Shown: positions 42,502 to 51,658 of the stretch, piece after piece
How positions within the stretch are numbered: position 1 is the stretch's first letter
Layout of the letters: each line of letters starts with the position of its first letter
DNA from: Enterococcus diestrammenae
GTDB lineage: Bacteria; Bacillota; Bacilli; Lactobacillales; Enterococcaceae
Reading direction: 5' to 3'
DNA: 64,000 nucleotides
NCBI RefSeq assembly: GCF_009933255.1
Contig: NZ_MAEI01000054.1
Location: 186,001-250,000 of the forward strand
Made by a program: the position numbers and the translations under genes
The notes under the pieces: generated by a model
Seen by the model: the letters and a program-made list of their open reading frames with translations, nothing else
Databases searched by the model: none
What the model was told of the DNA's origin: nothing

Positions 42502-43152
42502 TTATTTCCCCTGAAACTGTTCTTTCACTTTATGGTAGGCAGCTTGTTGGGCGGCCCATTTTTGTTTGTCAGCTTCACCAAGTTCGCGGATGACACGAGC
42601 GGGATTGCCACCGACAAGGACGTTTTCTGGCACATCTTTGGTAACGACGGCACCAGCAGCGACGATACTATTCTTCCCGATGGTTACACCAGGGAGAATC
42701 GTAGCTTGGGCGCAAATCCAAACATTGTCACCGACTGTGATAGGCAGGCCAAATTCTAGTCCTGAATTGCGAATTGCGGCATCAGTGGGGTGGCCGGCAG
42801 TATAAAAGCCCACCCGTGGTCCAATCATGACGTTGTCGCCAAATGTAATGGTGTTGACATCGATGAAAATCGGATCGACATTGCAATAGAAATTTTCACC
42901 TAGATGAAGATGGCTACCAAAATCTACGTAGAGGGGGGGATGGATGAAATAGCTTTTGCCGTGGGAGCCCACCAACTCACCTTCTAGACGGACGATTTAA
43001 TCAAAATCATTGAGGGGAACTTGGTTGATTTGCTGGGTTAATAATTTGCCCTGCATATCGCCAATCCCGGGAAGGACGGACTGTTCAGGGGGCAAGTCTG
43101 AGGCCAGGTATAGTTTGCCAGCCATCATTTGTTCATAATCAAAATTTTTCAA
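42502..43152 (-). pseudogene. maa: Maltose O-acetyltransferase split by an in-frame stop
   Basis: Read from TTG 43152 (GGAGG upstream), the frame gives the N-terminal maltose/galactoside acetyltransferase motif NFDYEQMMAGKLYLASD and continues to codon 51. A TAA at 42999-42997 then interrupts it. In the same frame the rest follows: the left-handed beta helix with FIDVNTITFGDNVMIGPRVGFYTAGHPTDAAIRNSGLEFG, where the His is catalytic, and the hexapeptide repeats ending AAGAVVTKDVPENVLVGGNPARVI. There is no frameshift, so a single nonsense change explains it. A restart at TTG 42975 or GTG 42972 near AAGGTGAG is possible but would lack the acetyltransferase N-terminus. Confidence 0.8.
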
Positions 43153-43313
43153 GGGAGAACCTCCTAGAATTTTTAACTGTCAGAAAAGCAACCTGTGGCA
43201 AGAAGGCTTGCTTTTGCTGGAGTGAGGCAAGGTTTGCCGCAAGCCAGCTTTTTATGTAGCCGCTTTCTGACTCGACGTCTTATTATATGCCTTCTGCTTT
43301 TAAGATACGAGCA

Positions 43314-43347
43314 CAAAAAAAGCCCTACACCATTTTGGCGTAGGGAG
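43314..43347 (-). terminator. Terminator of telA
   Basis: On the minus strand CTCCCTAC pairs with GTAGGGC(T), followed by seven T residues. Confidence 0.85.
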
Positions 43348-43361
43348 GAGAGCTTGTGGAG

Positions 43362-44570
43362 TTAACGGCCGTTGTTGGAAGTCAGTTCTAAGAGTTTGTT
43401 TTTGAGATCTTCTTCCATGGTGCCCAATTCGATTTCGGCAGCCCGGCGTTTTTCCTTACCTTCTTGTTGGATACGCAAGGTTTCTTGGAGGGTTTCCACT
43501 AAGTCGTTTTGGGTCTTTTGCAAGGTTTCGATATCCACGATGCCCCGTTCATTTTCTTTAGCAGTTTCGATAGCAGAGACTTTCAACATTTCCGAGTTTT
43601 TCTTCAAGAGATCGTTGGTGGTCTCTGAAACTTGGCGCTGAGCAGTCACTGCGTCTTTTTGGCGTAACAAGGTGAGGGCAATCACCACTTGGTTTTTCCA
43701 CAATGGAATCGCCGTGTTGATGGAGGCTTGGATTTTTTCGGCCAAGGCTTGGTTGGTGTTTTGAATCAAGCGAATTTGTGGGGCTTGTTGGATCGTGATT
43801 TGCCGTGCCAACCGCAAATCGTGGGTCCGTTTGTCCAAACGATCCAAAAATTGGCCGTAGTCATTGACGATTTGGACGTCCATCTGGTCGCCGGAAGTTT
43901 CGGCTTTTTTCATGGCTTCGGGAATGATCGTCGTTTTTAGTTCTTCGGCTTTCAATTCTCCAGCAGCGATATAGATATTCAGTGCATCGAAGTAGTCTTT
44001 ATTTTTGTGGTAAAGCTGTTCCAACATCAGGTTGTCTTTTAACAAGCCGTCTTTTTCTTTGTCTAATTTAACGGCGATTTTATCGATTTGCGCGCCCATT
44101 TTTTGGTATTTGGCAGTGATCTCATAGATGGATTGTTTAACTTTGCCAAACATCCGCTTGAAAAGACTACCTTCCCCAGCCCGTAACTCATCAGGGTTGG
44201 CTTCGTTTAGGCGATACATCAATTCGGTCAAACTATCTCCCACAGGTCCAATATCATTGGCTTGGACATGGTTTAACATGGATTGGGAAAATTCGCTGAG
44301 TTTTTGTTGAGCAACAGCCCCATAGGTGATGACCCCTTGTTGGTCGGTGGCATCGATTTTTGCGGCTAGTTCTTTGGCTTGAGCTTGGCGTTCTGGTGGC
44401 AATTTATCCACGAGACGGTCGGCTTTTTGTTGTTCTTGTAGGGCGTTGATTTCTGTTTTTTGGGTTTCTGTCAAAGAGCCGACTGGTGTAGTGAAGGGGC
44501 TATTTAGTAAGTCCTCCAAAGTCGAATCCACGTTTTGTGTGGGTTGTTGGGGTACATTGTTTTCTGTCAT
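43362..44570 (-). CDS. telA: Toxic anion resistance protein TelA
   Basis: A 402-residue largely helical cytosolic protein of the TelA/YaaN family (tellurite and cell-envelope stress resistance). Visible parts: a Gln/Asn-rich N-terminus, [21 protein letters not shown], the central [45 protein letters not shown], and [29 protein letters not shown], the family signature. The C-terminus is a coiled coil. ATG 44570 has GGAGGAATG upstream. It follows xpaC on the same strand, as is normal in Firmicutes. Confidence 0.94.
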   Translation of the reverse strand: MTENNVPQQPTQNVDSTLEDLLNSPFTTPVGSLTETQKTEINALQEQQKADRLVDKLPPERQAQAKELAAKIDATDQQGVITYGAVAQQKLSEFSQSMLNHVQANDIGPVGDSLTELMYRLNEANPDELRAGEGSLFKRMFGKVKQSIYEITAKYQKMGAQIDKIAVKLDKEKDGLLKDNLMLEQLYHKNKDYFDALNIYIAAGELKAEELKTTIIPEAMKKAETSGDQMDVQIVNDYGQFLDRLDKRTHDLRLARQITIQQAPQIRLIQNTNQALAEKIQASINTAIPLWKNQVVIALTLLRQKDAVTAQRQVSETTNDLLKKNSEMLKVSAIETAKENERGIVDIETLQKTQNDLVETLQETLRIQQEGKEKRRAAEIELGTMEEDLKNKLLELTSNNGR

Positions 44571-44713
44571 GTTCATTCCTCCAATGGTATGGGCGCTACT
44601 AGTGGAAAAGATCCTGTAGGCCAGTTTCACTCAAATACGTTGCTTTGGCTATCAATTTGCTAATTGTTATGAGAAAGGATGACGCCCTCCCGACTTAGGA
44701 GAAGCGCTGATTC

Positions 44714-44744
44714 GAAAAAAGCTAGCGCAGAGGCTAGACTTTTT
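44714..44744 (-). terminator. Terminator overlapping the xpaC stop codon
   Basis: On the minus strand AAAGTCTAGC pairs with GCTAGCTTTTTT. The stem includes the stop codon of xpaC, so this may limit read-through into telA. Confidence 0.7.
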
Positions 44745-45411
44745 CCACCGTTGTGCTATTTATATTATCCCGTTTTAGGCTCTGTTTGGCAATGGAAAGC
44801 TCAATATCCATATCTTCTAAATCATCTGCCACAAACTGTTGGTAGTCTTGGGCGATTAAGGAAGCCATTTGGTCGATAATCTGGGAGCTTTCTTCAATCT
44901 TTTCGTAAGTCTCTTTGCTCTTGATCTCGTGGCTGTTAATCTCGATAAACTTGTCCGTCAGTTCCACCATGTTTGGTAGATGAGTGTACAAGAAATGGTT
45001 GGCACAATGAAGTTTTTGTGGTTCCTTCACCAATTCCTTAAACAGTGCTTTGGAGGCCCGTAAAGTATCGTGGCGCAAGTCGATGGCTTTCAACTTAGCA
45101 CTTTTATTGATATTGTCTTGGAGTTGTTGAATTTGGACCTTGGTTTGGCTCATAGTATCCCGGAAAAAATCAATCTCACTGGTACTCATGCCACTGTCCA
45201 AGTAGTGCTGCTCTTTTTCTTTTGAAAGCAGTGGGACGACACTTTTGGGTACCACCTTTTTCGGTGCCGAACCTTTCAGCCCCAAAACTACTAACAAGAC
45301 GCCGCCGATGACTAAAAGAAAGGGCAACGAGTTGTTGGAATAACGCAGCATGTCCCATAATAAAAGGGCAATGGGGACGCCAACGATAGAATATAAAACA
45401 ACTTTTTTCAT
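44734..45411 (-). CDS. xpaC: XpaC family protein
   Basis: The 225-residue protein has two N-terminal hydrophobic segments (VVLYSIVGVPIALLLWDML and LPFLLVIGGVLLVVLGL) and a cytosolic coiled-coil domain with LDSGMSTSEIDFFRDTMSQTKVQIQQLQDNI, the XpaC signature. The family is annotated for hydrolysis of 5-bromo-4-chloroindolyl phosphate but its real role is unclear; it is nearly always paired with telA, as here. ATG 45411 follows AGGAGGAT. Confidence 0.9.
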   Translation of the reverse strand: MKKVVLYSIVGVPIALLLWDMLRYSNNSLPFLLVIGGVLLVVLGLKGSAPKKVVPKSVVPLLSKEKEQHYLDSGMSTSEIDFFRDTMSQTKVQIQQLQDNINKSAKLKAIDLRHDTLRASKALFKELVKEPQKLHCANHFLYTHLPNMVELTDKFIEINSHEIKSKETYEKIEESSQIIDQMASLIAQDYQQFVADDLEDMDIELSIAKQSLKRDNINSTTVEKV

Positions 45412-45797
45412 AGGGATATCCTCCTGAATGTGGTACCGACTCCTTGTCAATGAGGAGGCAACATCAAATTTGCCATCATCATGGGAGAAGCTCGGTGACG
45501 AGGGGTGTCCTCGTGGTTATCTTGTATAGCGAGTAAAGCTTAGCCGTCTCTTGTTGACTACAAAATCATTTTAGCACGCAGCTAGGACAAAAAAAATCAG
45601 ACTAAGGGTTGATTTTTCCAATTTAGTAAAAACATAAGATTTCTTATGACGATTTTAACGGCACATTTTCAGAAAAACGTGTATACTAACAGTCAAAGCG
45701 CCTGCCTAAAAGATTTTTCATGACCTTTGTGTTGGAAATCTGGCAGTGGCAAACTGTCTCTTTTAGATAGAATAACAAAACAGAAAGTGGGAGTGAA
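45412..45797. other. Divergent spacer between xpaC and nudF
   Basis: No gene is seen. A small hairpin ACGAGGggtgtCCTCGT lies at about 45499-45515 without a T run. A TATACT at 45682-45687 is a plausible -10 box for nudF. The nudF ribosome binding site is a weak GGGAGTG. Confidence 0.4.
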
Positions 45798-46376
45798 ATG
45801 CTTTCGTTTGAAGACTTTGAAGAAAAAACGATTAAACGCCAAGAACTTTTTCATGGCAAGATTATTGATGTGGTCCTCGATGATGTCGCCTTGCCGATGG
45901 GAGGAACCGCCCAACGTGAGCTAGTCTTTCACCATGGCGGTGTCGGCATTTTGGCGATAACGCCTGAAAACAAACTATTGCTTGTCCGGCAGTTTCGTAA
46001 ACCATTGGAACAGGTTAGTTTAGAAATTCCTGCGGGCAAAATCGATCCCGGTGAAGGTCAGCATCCTGAAGTAACCGGTTCGCGGGAGCTAGAAGAAGAA
46101 ACTGGCTATCGCCCCGGCGAGTTGGTGCACGTGGCTTCCATGTATCTGTCCCCAGGTTTTTCCAATGAAATGCTCCATATCTATCAAGCCTTGGACATGG
46201 TAAAAGTGGAAAATCCCCGGGCAATGGACGAAGACGAAGTGATCGAAGTCTTGCAATTGACCCTAGACGAAGCCAAAGCCGCGGTGGCCACTGGGGAAAT
46301 CTGTGATGCCAAGACATTGTATGCCATCCAATATTGGGAACTGGCCCTGGCTAAAGGACGTGATGCTTATGAGTAA
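45798..46376 (+). CDS. nudF: ADP-ribose pyrophosphatase (Nudix hydrolase)
   Basis: NudF hydrolyses ADP-ribose to AMP and ribose 5-phosphate. The 192-residue protein has an N-terminal domain-swapping beta region (FEEKTIKRQELFHGKIIDVVLDDVALP) and the Nudix box starting at GKIDPGEG and ending RELEEETGY, preceded by the LEIPAGKI strand, with a downstream SPGFSNEMLHIYQA typical of ADP-ribose enzymes. It overlaps the next gene by eight bases and heads the nudF-macP-mtnN operon seen also in streptococci. Confidence 0.93.
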   Translation: MLSFEDFEEKTIKRQELFHGKIIDVVLDDVALPMGGTAQRELVFHHGGVGILAITPENKLLLVRQFRKPLEQVSLEIPAGKIDPGEGQHPEVTGSRELEEETGYRPGELVHVASMYLSPGFSNEMLHIYQALDMVKVENPRAMDEDEVIEVLQLTLDEAKAAVATGEICDAKTLYAIQYWELALAKGRDAYE

Positions 46377-46743
46377 GAAGCCTTTGATTACCCGCTCGGC
46401 TTTGCGTTCTCGCAAAAAACAGCTTTCTGAGCAGGAGGAATCTCTGCTGTTTGATGCGGAGAATCAAGGGGAAGAACGGAGCCAAAAAACCTTCCGCATC
46501 TCACGCAAACAGTCAGTGCCTACTCAAAAAATCACTGATAAGCAAGCAAAAAAAGAATTGGCACAAGCGGAAAAGCAAATCGACAACTTTTATCGAAAAG
46601 AAAAGAAGAAGACCAAGCCTCTAAAAAAATCTCGTAGCCTGGAAAACCAACGCTCACGGGATTTGAACGGTTTTTTGACCGGGGCTATCATCGTGGTTTC
46701 CCTATTGATTGTCGTGGTAATGTTGGCGACCTTCTTCTTATAA
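46369..46743 (+). CDS. macP: MacP-like cell-wall synthase accessory protein
   Basis: The 124-residue protein begins MSKKPLITRSALRSRKK, then a long charged, Lys/Glu/Gln-rich cytosolic segment, and ends in a single transmembrane helix (FLTGAIIVVSLLIVVVMLATFFL). Topology, N-terminal PLIT motif and position between nudF and mtnN match MacP of Streptococcus pneumoniae, a phosphoprotein that activates the class A penicillin-binding protein PBP2a. The assignment rests on synteny plus general layout. Ser/Thr residues in the charged region could be StkP-type kinase targets. ATG 46369 overlaps the nudF stop. Confidence 0.75.
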   Translation: MSKKPLITRSALRSRKKQLSEQEESLLFDAENQGEERSQKTFRISRKQSVPTQKITDKQAKKELAQAEKQIDNFYRKEKKKTKPLKKSRSLENQRSRDLNGFLTGAIIVVSLLIVVVMLATFFL

Positions 46744-46791
46744 AAATCAAGAAAATTACCGGTGAAGTTTTCCGGTGAATGGAGGATAATT

Positions 46792-47487
46792 ATGAAAATT
46801 GGAATTATCGGCGCGATGGATCAGGAAATCAAAATCCTCAAAGAACAGATGGAAAATCCCGTCTCTTGGGAACGGGTGGGGGCATTGTTTGTATCTGGTG
46901 GCATTGGTCGCCATGAAATCATCTTAGTGCGCTCGGGCATTGGCAAAGTGGCGGCGAGTACCATCACGAGCCTTTTGATTCAAAAATATGGCGTCAATAT
47001 GGTCATCAATACGGGCTCTGCTGGTGGCATCGGTGAAGGCCTACAAGTGGGCGATCTCGTAATTTCTGAAAAACTAGCTTATTTCGATGTGGATGTCACT
47101 GGGTTTGGCTATGAATATGGCCAGTTACCAGCGGGGATGCCGTTGTATTTTGAAGCTAGCAAGTATTTGATCAGCGAAATGACCAAAGCCGCTGAAGCTA
47201 CGAATCACCAAGTTCATAAAGGCTTGATCGTGACAGGTGATACTTTTGTCAATGATCCTGCCAAAGTAGCTGAAATCAAAACTCATTTTCCAGATGCTTT
47301 AGCCAATGAAATGGAAGGGGCTGCCGTAGCGCAAACCGCCTTCTTGTTTAAGATTCCTTTCTTAGTTGTGCGGGCCGTCAGCGATACAGCGGATCACGAT
47401 GCAGCCATGACCTTCGATGAGTTTATCGACGAAGCTGGTAAACGCTCGGCTGAAATGGTTTTGGCATTTGTGCGCCATTTGGTTTAA
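46792..47487 (+). CDS. mtnN: 5'-methylthioadenosine/S-adenosylhomocysteine nucleosidase
   Basis: MtnN (Pfs) cleaves adenine from methylthioadenosine and S-adenosylhomocysteine and feeds methionine salvage and AI-2 production. The 231 residues show KIGIIGAMDQEIKILKEQM with the catalytic Glu, GIGKVAASTITSLLI, VINTGSAGGIGEGLQVGDLVIS, NEMEGAAVAQTAF and VRAVSDTAD with the catalytic Asp. TGGAGGAT precedes ATG 46792. It is the third gene of the operon. Confidence 0.96.
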   Translation: MKIGIIGAMDQEIKILKEQMENPVSWERVGALFVSGGIGRHEIILVRSGIGKVAASTITSLLIQKYGVNMVINTGSAGGIGEGLQVGDLVISEKLAYFDVDVTGFGYEYGQLPAGMPLYFEASKYLISEMTKAAEATNHQVHKGLIVTGDTFVNDPAKVAEIKTHFPDALANEMEGAAVAQTAFLFKIPFLVVRAVSDTADHDAAMTFDEFIDEAGKRSAEMVLAFVRHLV

Positions 47488-47534
47488 TCTATTGAGTTAG
47501 AAGTGAAATCCTGACCTTTTCTTATTGAATATAA

Positions 47535-48135
47535 AAAAGCCAGCCGGTCTTGCTTCCGGAGAATCCCTCGGGTGGTAGTGGGACCGGTAACTGCCAACCA
47601 AAGTACAGCTGTCATTTTGCCAGCTCATCTTAGCGATTTCTGCTTAGGTGAGCTGTATGCGATATGCTCCTTCAGCCCTCGGACATCCTCGATACTACTA
47701 CCCGAGGCATTCTCCTCCAGTAAGCCCGCCTGTTTTATCTATAATCGATTATTGGATTTGTGACCTAAGACTAGCATTTTTCTTCATTGGAAAGGTAGCA
47801 GAATATCGTAAAAAAGATGAAATTTTGCGCAGTAGGATTGATATGACAGTAGCTTTCAAGATTGAGATGAATTACTTAGAGTTGGTGGCACTTGTGACAC
47901 TTACTCTAAGTTTGAAGCTCAAAGGCAAAGCTAAAGGTTCATTTGCGCATACAGTTACATCTAAGCAGAAAGCGCTAAGATGAACTAGCAATGACAAATT
48001 GCTTTGTATTTGGCATTTTCCGGTCTAGCTATCGTCATATCAATTCCTATGGAGCTAAATTTCATCTTTTTATGACATCAAAATGACGGGATGATACGCC
48101 ACTTAATTTCTGAACATCAGGTTTTTTGGAGCTTA
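47535..48135 (-). repeat. Mosaic non-coding repeat family A, full copy 3 (inverted)
   Basis: This 600-base gene-free stretch is similar to the reverse complement of copy 1 (2690-3285). It has TTCCGGAGAAT at its left end, CATTCTCCTCCAGTAAGC, TAATCGATTATT, AAAATTTTGCGCAGTAGGATTG, GTGGCACTTGTGACACTTAC, AAAGCGCTAAGATG and GGGATGATACGCC ACTTAATTTC. Compared with copy 1 it lacks the block corresponding to 3128-3195. It lies after mtnN and before the isochorismatase gene. No transposase or conserved frame is seen. Confidence 0.75.
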
Positions 48136-48287
48136 ATTTTTTTATCAACTAGAAAGGTCGGGATTTTTTTATCTGTCAAGACACTTCTGTTCGAAATACC
48201 CACAAAAACTTGGTATACTAGGAGAAAATATTCTGGTAATGCGAGAGTGTACTGCCATTGCACTGCCAGTTAACAGGAGGAAGCTGA

Positions 48288-48833
48288 ATGAAAGCCTTAC
48301 TTTCTATTGATTATACTTATGATTTTGTTGCCACCGACGGCAAACTGACTACTGGCGCTGACGGGCAAGCCATCGAGGCAGCTCTCGTGCAAGCTACTAA
48401 GGAGTTTATCGCAGCCGGTGATTTTGTGGTGTTTGCTATCGATGCCCATGACCCTACCGATGATTTTCACCCAGAAAATAAGCTGTTTCCACCCCACAAT
48501 GTGATTGGGACCAGTGGCCGTCAGCTGTATGGCAGTTTGGCCCCTTTATATGAGGCGCATCAAAGGGATAAAAACGTCTACTGGATTGATAAGCGTCATT
48601 ATTCTGCCTTTAGTGGCACGGATTTGGATATTCGTTTGCGGGAACGGGGGATTACGGATATTTATTTGACTGGGGTTTGTACAGATATTTGCGTGTTGCA
48701 TACGGCAGTCGATGCTTATAATTTAGGCTATCGGATTCATGTCTTGCAATCGGCGGTCGCTAGCTTTGATCCGGTGGGGCATAAGTGGGCCTTGCAGCAT
48801 TTTGCCAATACTTTGGGTGCGGAAATCCTGTAA
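48288..48833 (+). CDS. Isochorismatase-family hydrolase, nicotinamidase-like
   Basis: A 181-residue cysteine hydrolase. It has the catalytic Asp in LLSIDYTYDFV, the Lys in WIDKRHYSAFSGTDLD, and the nucleophile Cys in YLTGVCTDICVLHTAVDAYNLGYRI. Metal ligands are suggested by VVFAIDAHDPTDDFHPE. This pattern agrees with nicotinamidase (PncA), which converts nicotinamide to nicotinic acid in NAD salvage, but related amidases cannot be ruled out. An AGGAGGAAG precedes ATG 48288. It is transcribed alone. Confidence 0.88.
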   Translation: MKALLSIDYTYDFVATDGKLTTGADGQAIEAALVQATKEFIAAGDFVVFAIDAHDPTDDFHPENKLFPPHNVIGTSGRQLYGSLAPLYEAHQRDKNVYWIDKRHYSAFSGTDLDIRLRERGITDIYLTGVCTDICVLHTAVDAYNLGYRIHVLQSAVASFDPVGHKWALQHFANTLGAEIL

Positions 48834-48983
48834 TTGTCAAAAAATCAAATAAAACATCCGATATTTTAAAAGGACATATCTTTCGCCAAACGCTAGTTTT
48901 TTAGCTATACTCAGGACAGAGGGTGAGACGCTGCGGCCACGGTTTGTGGCAAGGAATCTCATGCCAAAGAGGAGGAAAAAAAC

Positions 48984-49289
48984 ATGGGTATTTTTGATCG
49001 TTTGAAAGACGGTTTTGATATGTCTGATATCCCAGGTATTATCAGTGATTTACAAAAAGATGGTGGCGTAGATTTAGGTTCTTTGATGAGTGGCGATTTC
49101 TTGAAACAATTCACCAACTTCTCAAATATGGGTGATATGCTTGGCAAATTAGGCATTAGCGATGCTAGCCAAATTACCGAATTGTTGCAAGACAAATCGA
49201 AAAAAGCAGAAGCTGACAAAGTTGTTGATGAAAACAGTCAATTTTCCGATATGGCGGAAATGGTCAAAGCTGCGTTGCAAAAGAAATAA
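48984..49289 (+). CDS. Hypothetical 101-residue protein
   Basis: A small, mainly helical protein without signal or membrane segments, starting at ATG 48984 with GAGGAGG upstream. It has repeated helix-like units with Gly (GIISDLQKDGGVDLGSLMSGDFLKQF, MGDMLGKLGISDASQITELLQ) and a charged C-terminus. Codon use and the strong terminator support expression. I do not recognise the family with confidence; the Gly/Leu pattern faintly recalls DUF937-type proteins. Confidence 0.7.
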   Translation: MGIFDRLKDGFDMSDIPGIISDLQKDGGVDLGSLMSGDFLKQFTNFSNMGDMLGKLGISDASQITELLQDKSKKAEADKVVDENSQFSDMAEMVKAALQKK

Positions 49290-49296
49290 GACGAAT

Positions 49297-49343
49297 AAAC
49301 GTCTCTCAACTGTTGGTAATCCCTTAGTTGAGAGACGTTTTTT
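49297..49343 (+). terminator. Terminator after the 101-residue protein gene
   Basis: AAACGTCTCTCAACT pairs with AGTTGAGAGACGTTT, followed by T residues. Confidence 0.92.
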
Positions 49344-49441
49344 ATCGCTTGAAATTAGCCTTTCAACCTAGCCTTGATACAAGGGTCTGAGTTGAGAGGC
49401 TATTTCGTATATTGCCAGCTAGTTGGTAGCCAGCTGCTAGT

Positions 49442-51346
49442 TTACCAGATATGCACGCGTTTTTCTGGTGGCAAGTACATTTTATCTGTTGGTTCGATTT
49501 GGTAGGTGCTGTAGAAATCGTCAATATTTGCCAGTTGGACGTTGGCTCGCAACTTAGCCGGAGCGTGGACATCGATGGCCAAGAGGAGTTGTTGGTATTG
49601 CTCCCGCGCTTTGGTGCGCCAGATTTTGGCCCAGTTGGTGAAGAAATCATCTAAGGAAACATCGCCGTCGCGTTTGGCAGCTGCTAGGGCGCAGCTCAAA
49701 CCGCCAGCATCGGCGATATTTTCTGAAACGGTCAAGGTCCCGTTGACTTTGCCACTTGCAAACTCGATCCCATCAAACTCGGCGATCATGCCTTTTGATA
49801 GTTCTTCAAAGTGGCGCAAATCAGCTTCAGTCCACCAGTTGTTCATATTGCCAAATTCATCAAATTTGGCGCCATTGTTGTCAAAGGCATGGGAGATTTC
49901 GTGGGCGATAACGGCACCGATTCCGCCGTAGTTGGCGCTAGCGGATTGTTCCAAATTATAAAAGGGTGCTTGCAGAATCGCTGCCGGAAAGACGATGACG
50001 TTTAAGAAGGGATGATAGTAGGCATTGACGGTAGCGGCGCTCATTTCCCACTCATCCCGGTCTTTTTCTTGACCATATTTGCTAAAGTTGTCTTCTCGCA
50101 CGATCCGAGAAAAAGCCAGGGCGTTTTCGATCAGCGTGCCGCCAGCTTCTTTGGTTTTGGTGATGAACTTGTCATAATAAGCGGGAATCTTTTCGGGATA
50201 CCCCACATGAATGCCTAGCGTGTTTAGTTTTGTGATGGCTTTTTGACGGGTCTCATAAGAAAGCCAAGTATTTTTTTCCAGACGTTCTTGATAGATCCTA
50301 ATCATGGTGTGCACCATATGTTCGACATCGGCTTTGGCTTTTGGTCCAAAATATTTGCGACCATAATAACTGCCCACCACCTGACTGAAGCGCCCATTTG
50401 CTAAGTAAAAGGCGGCTTTTTTAGGTGCTTTGGCTTCAGTGATACCAGAGAGATAACGGCCATAGGTACCACCAAGTTGGCGCAACTCTTCACTTAGATA
50501 GCCAGTATAGCCAAGAGCGACTTGCATCAGCAGCCAATGTTTAAGTAATACAAAGTTTTCTGGCGTCACGATGCTGTCCAAGGCTTTAAAATACTCCGGT
50601 TCAGTGATGATGATTTTTTCTGGTTGGGTGCCGACTAGGGTTTCGGTGAGTTTGCCTAAATCCAATTGACTAGAGTAGGCACGAAATTCGCCAAAGCTTC
50701 GAGGATTGTAGTTTTTGCTATAGTCGGCATTTTCTTCAGAACTGCGTACATGGGGGACAATCAAGGCATCGAAAGCTTGCGCATCTGCCATGATTTTTTT
50801 GGCTTCTGCTATCTCATAGCCCATCTTGTTTAGCACTTGGACCGTCATCTCAGAGAAGACTTCCATTAAGTTTTGGCCTTGGGGATGGTCAGCTTCATAG
50901 TAAGTTTTATCTGGCAAAATCGTCCCAGCCGGTGCAGCAAAAAACGTGTTAAACTTGGTGTTTTTCATGTCTTGGTCGACTTCCACCGCAAAAGGTAAAG
51001 GCAGGCCGGATAAGACCCAATCAGCCAGTTGCCCATCTAAATCGGCTAAATTTGACAAACTCGCAACCCGGTCTAATAGTGGTTGAATCGGGGTGGCTCC
51101 TAGTTTATCCCGCATCTCGTAGTCGTTAGCCAGTTGGTAATAAGCGATGGCGTCTTGCATTCGACCAGCGGGGATTGTTTCTGGATGGGCGACAAAATGG
51201 TCAAACTCCGCCATCAATTGTTCATCGATACCATCCACCAAATCTTGAAAGCCGCCAGTCGCCGGTTTGTCTGCCGGGATTTCAGCGGTTTTCAGCCAGT
51301 CGCCGTTGACATATTCGTAAAAATCTTGTTTTTGTAATGAAGTCAT
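49442..51346 (-). CDS. pepO: M13 family endopeptidase PepO
   Basis: PepO is a neprilysin-like zinc metallopeptidase cleaving oligopeptides. The 634-residue protein has the zinc motif HEISH in VIAHEISHAFDNNGAKFDEFGN (around residue 480), NAYYHPFLNVIVFPAAILQ upstream, the third zinc ligand Glu in ENIADAGGLSCALAA, and the family end YLPPEKRVHIW. The start FYEYVNGDWLKTAEIPADKP is the usual M13 N-terminus, and no signal peptide is seen, so it is cytosolic as in lactococci. AAAGGAATT precedes ATG 51346. Confidence 0.96.
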   Translation of the reverse strand: MTSLQKQDFYEYVNGDWLKTAEIPADKPATGGFQDLVDGIDEQLMAEFDHFVAHPETIPAGRMQDAIAYYQLANDYEMRDKLGATPIQPLLDRVASLSNLADLDGQLADWVLSGLPLPFAVEVDQDMKNTKFNTFFAAPAGTILPDKTYYEADHPQGQNLMEVFSEMTVQVLNKMGYEIAEAKKIMADAQAFDALIVPHVRSSEENADYSKNYNPRSFGEFRAYSSQLDLGKLTETLVGTQPEKIIITEPEYFKALDSIVTPENFVLLKHWLLMQVALGYTGYLSEELRQLGGTYGRYLSGITEAKAPKKAAFYLANGRFSQVVGSYYGRKYFGPKAKADVEHMVHTMIRIYQERLEKNTWLSYETRQKAITKLNTLGIHVGYPEKIPAYYDKFITKTKEAGGTLIENALAFSRIVREDNFSKYGQEKDRDEWEMSAATVNAYYHPFLNVIVFPAAILQAPFYNLEQSASANYGGIGAVIAHEISHAFDNNGAKFDEFGNMNNWWTEADLRHFEELSKGMIAEFDGIEFASGKVNGTLTVSENIADAGGLSCALAAAKRDGDVSLDDFFTNWAKIWRTKAREQYQQLLLAIDVHAPAKLRANVQLANIDDFYSTYQIEPTDKMYLPPEKRVHIW

Positions 51347-51560
51347 GGAAATTCCTTCTTTCTTGTTTGCTCACACGCGAGCTTGTGATTATTCCTCGGA
51401 AGTCGGATAAGCGCCAGCTCCTGTGCCAATTACCCCCATTATCGTACAGGTTTCATTATTCTACAAAGATTTTGCTGTTTCTGCTAAATGATGGTTGCGG
51501 TCCTTTGCTGGAGCAACTAGTGGCATCAAACAGAAAAATACGTGAAAAAACTAACCAAAT

Positions 51561-51618
51561 CAAAAACACCAATCCTTTCGATGAGAGATTAGACACATCG
51601 GAAAGATTGGTGTTTTTG
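51561..51618. terminator. Bidirectional terminator downstream of prs
   Basis: CAAAAACACCAATCCTTTCG pairs almost perfectly with CGGAAAGATTGGTGTTTTTG. Confidence 0.9.
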
Positions 51619-51658
51619 TGGATCATCTTGCTGGCTCTACTTTTTATTTTAGTAGCAA

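Noticed and set aside
47572..47983. Short plus-strand reading frames in repeat A copy 3
   Set aside because: The same DNA in copy 1 has a different pattern of frames with stops and indels, so coding constraint is absent.
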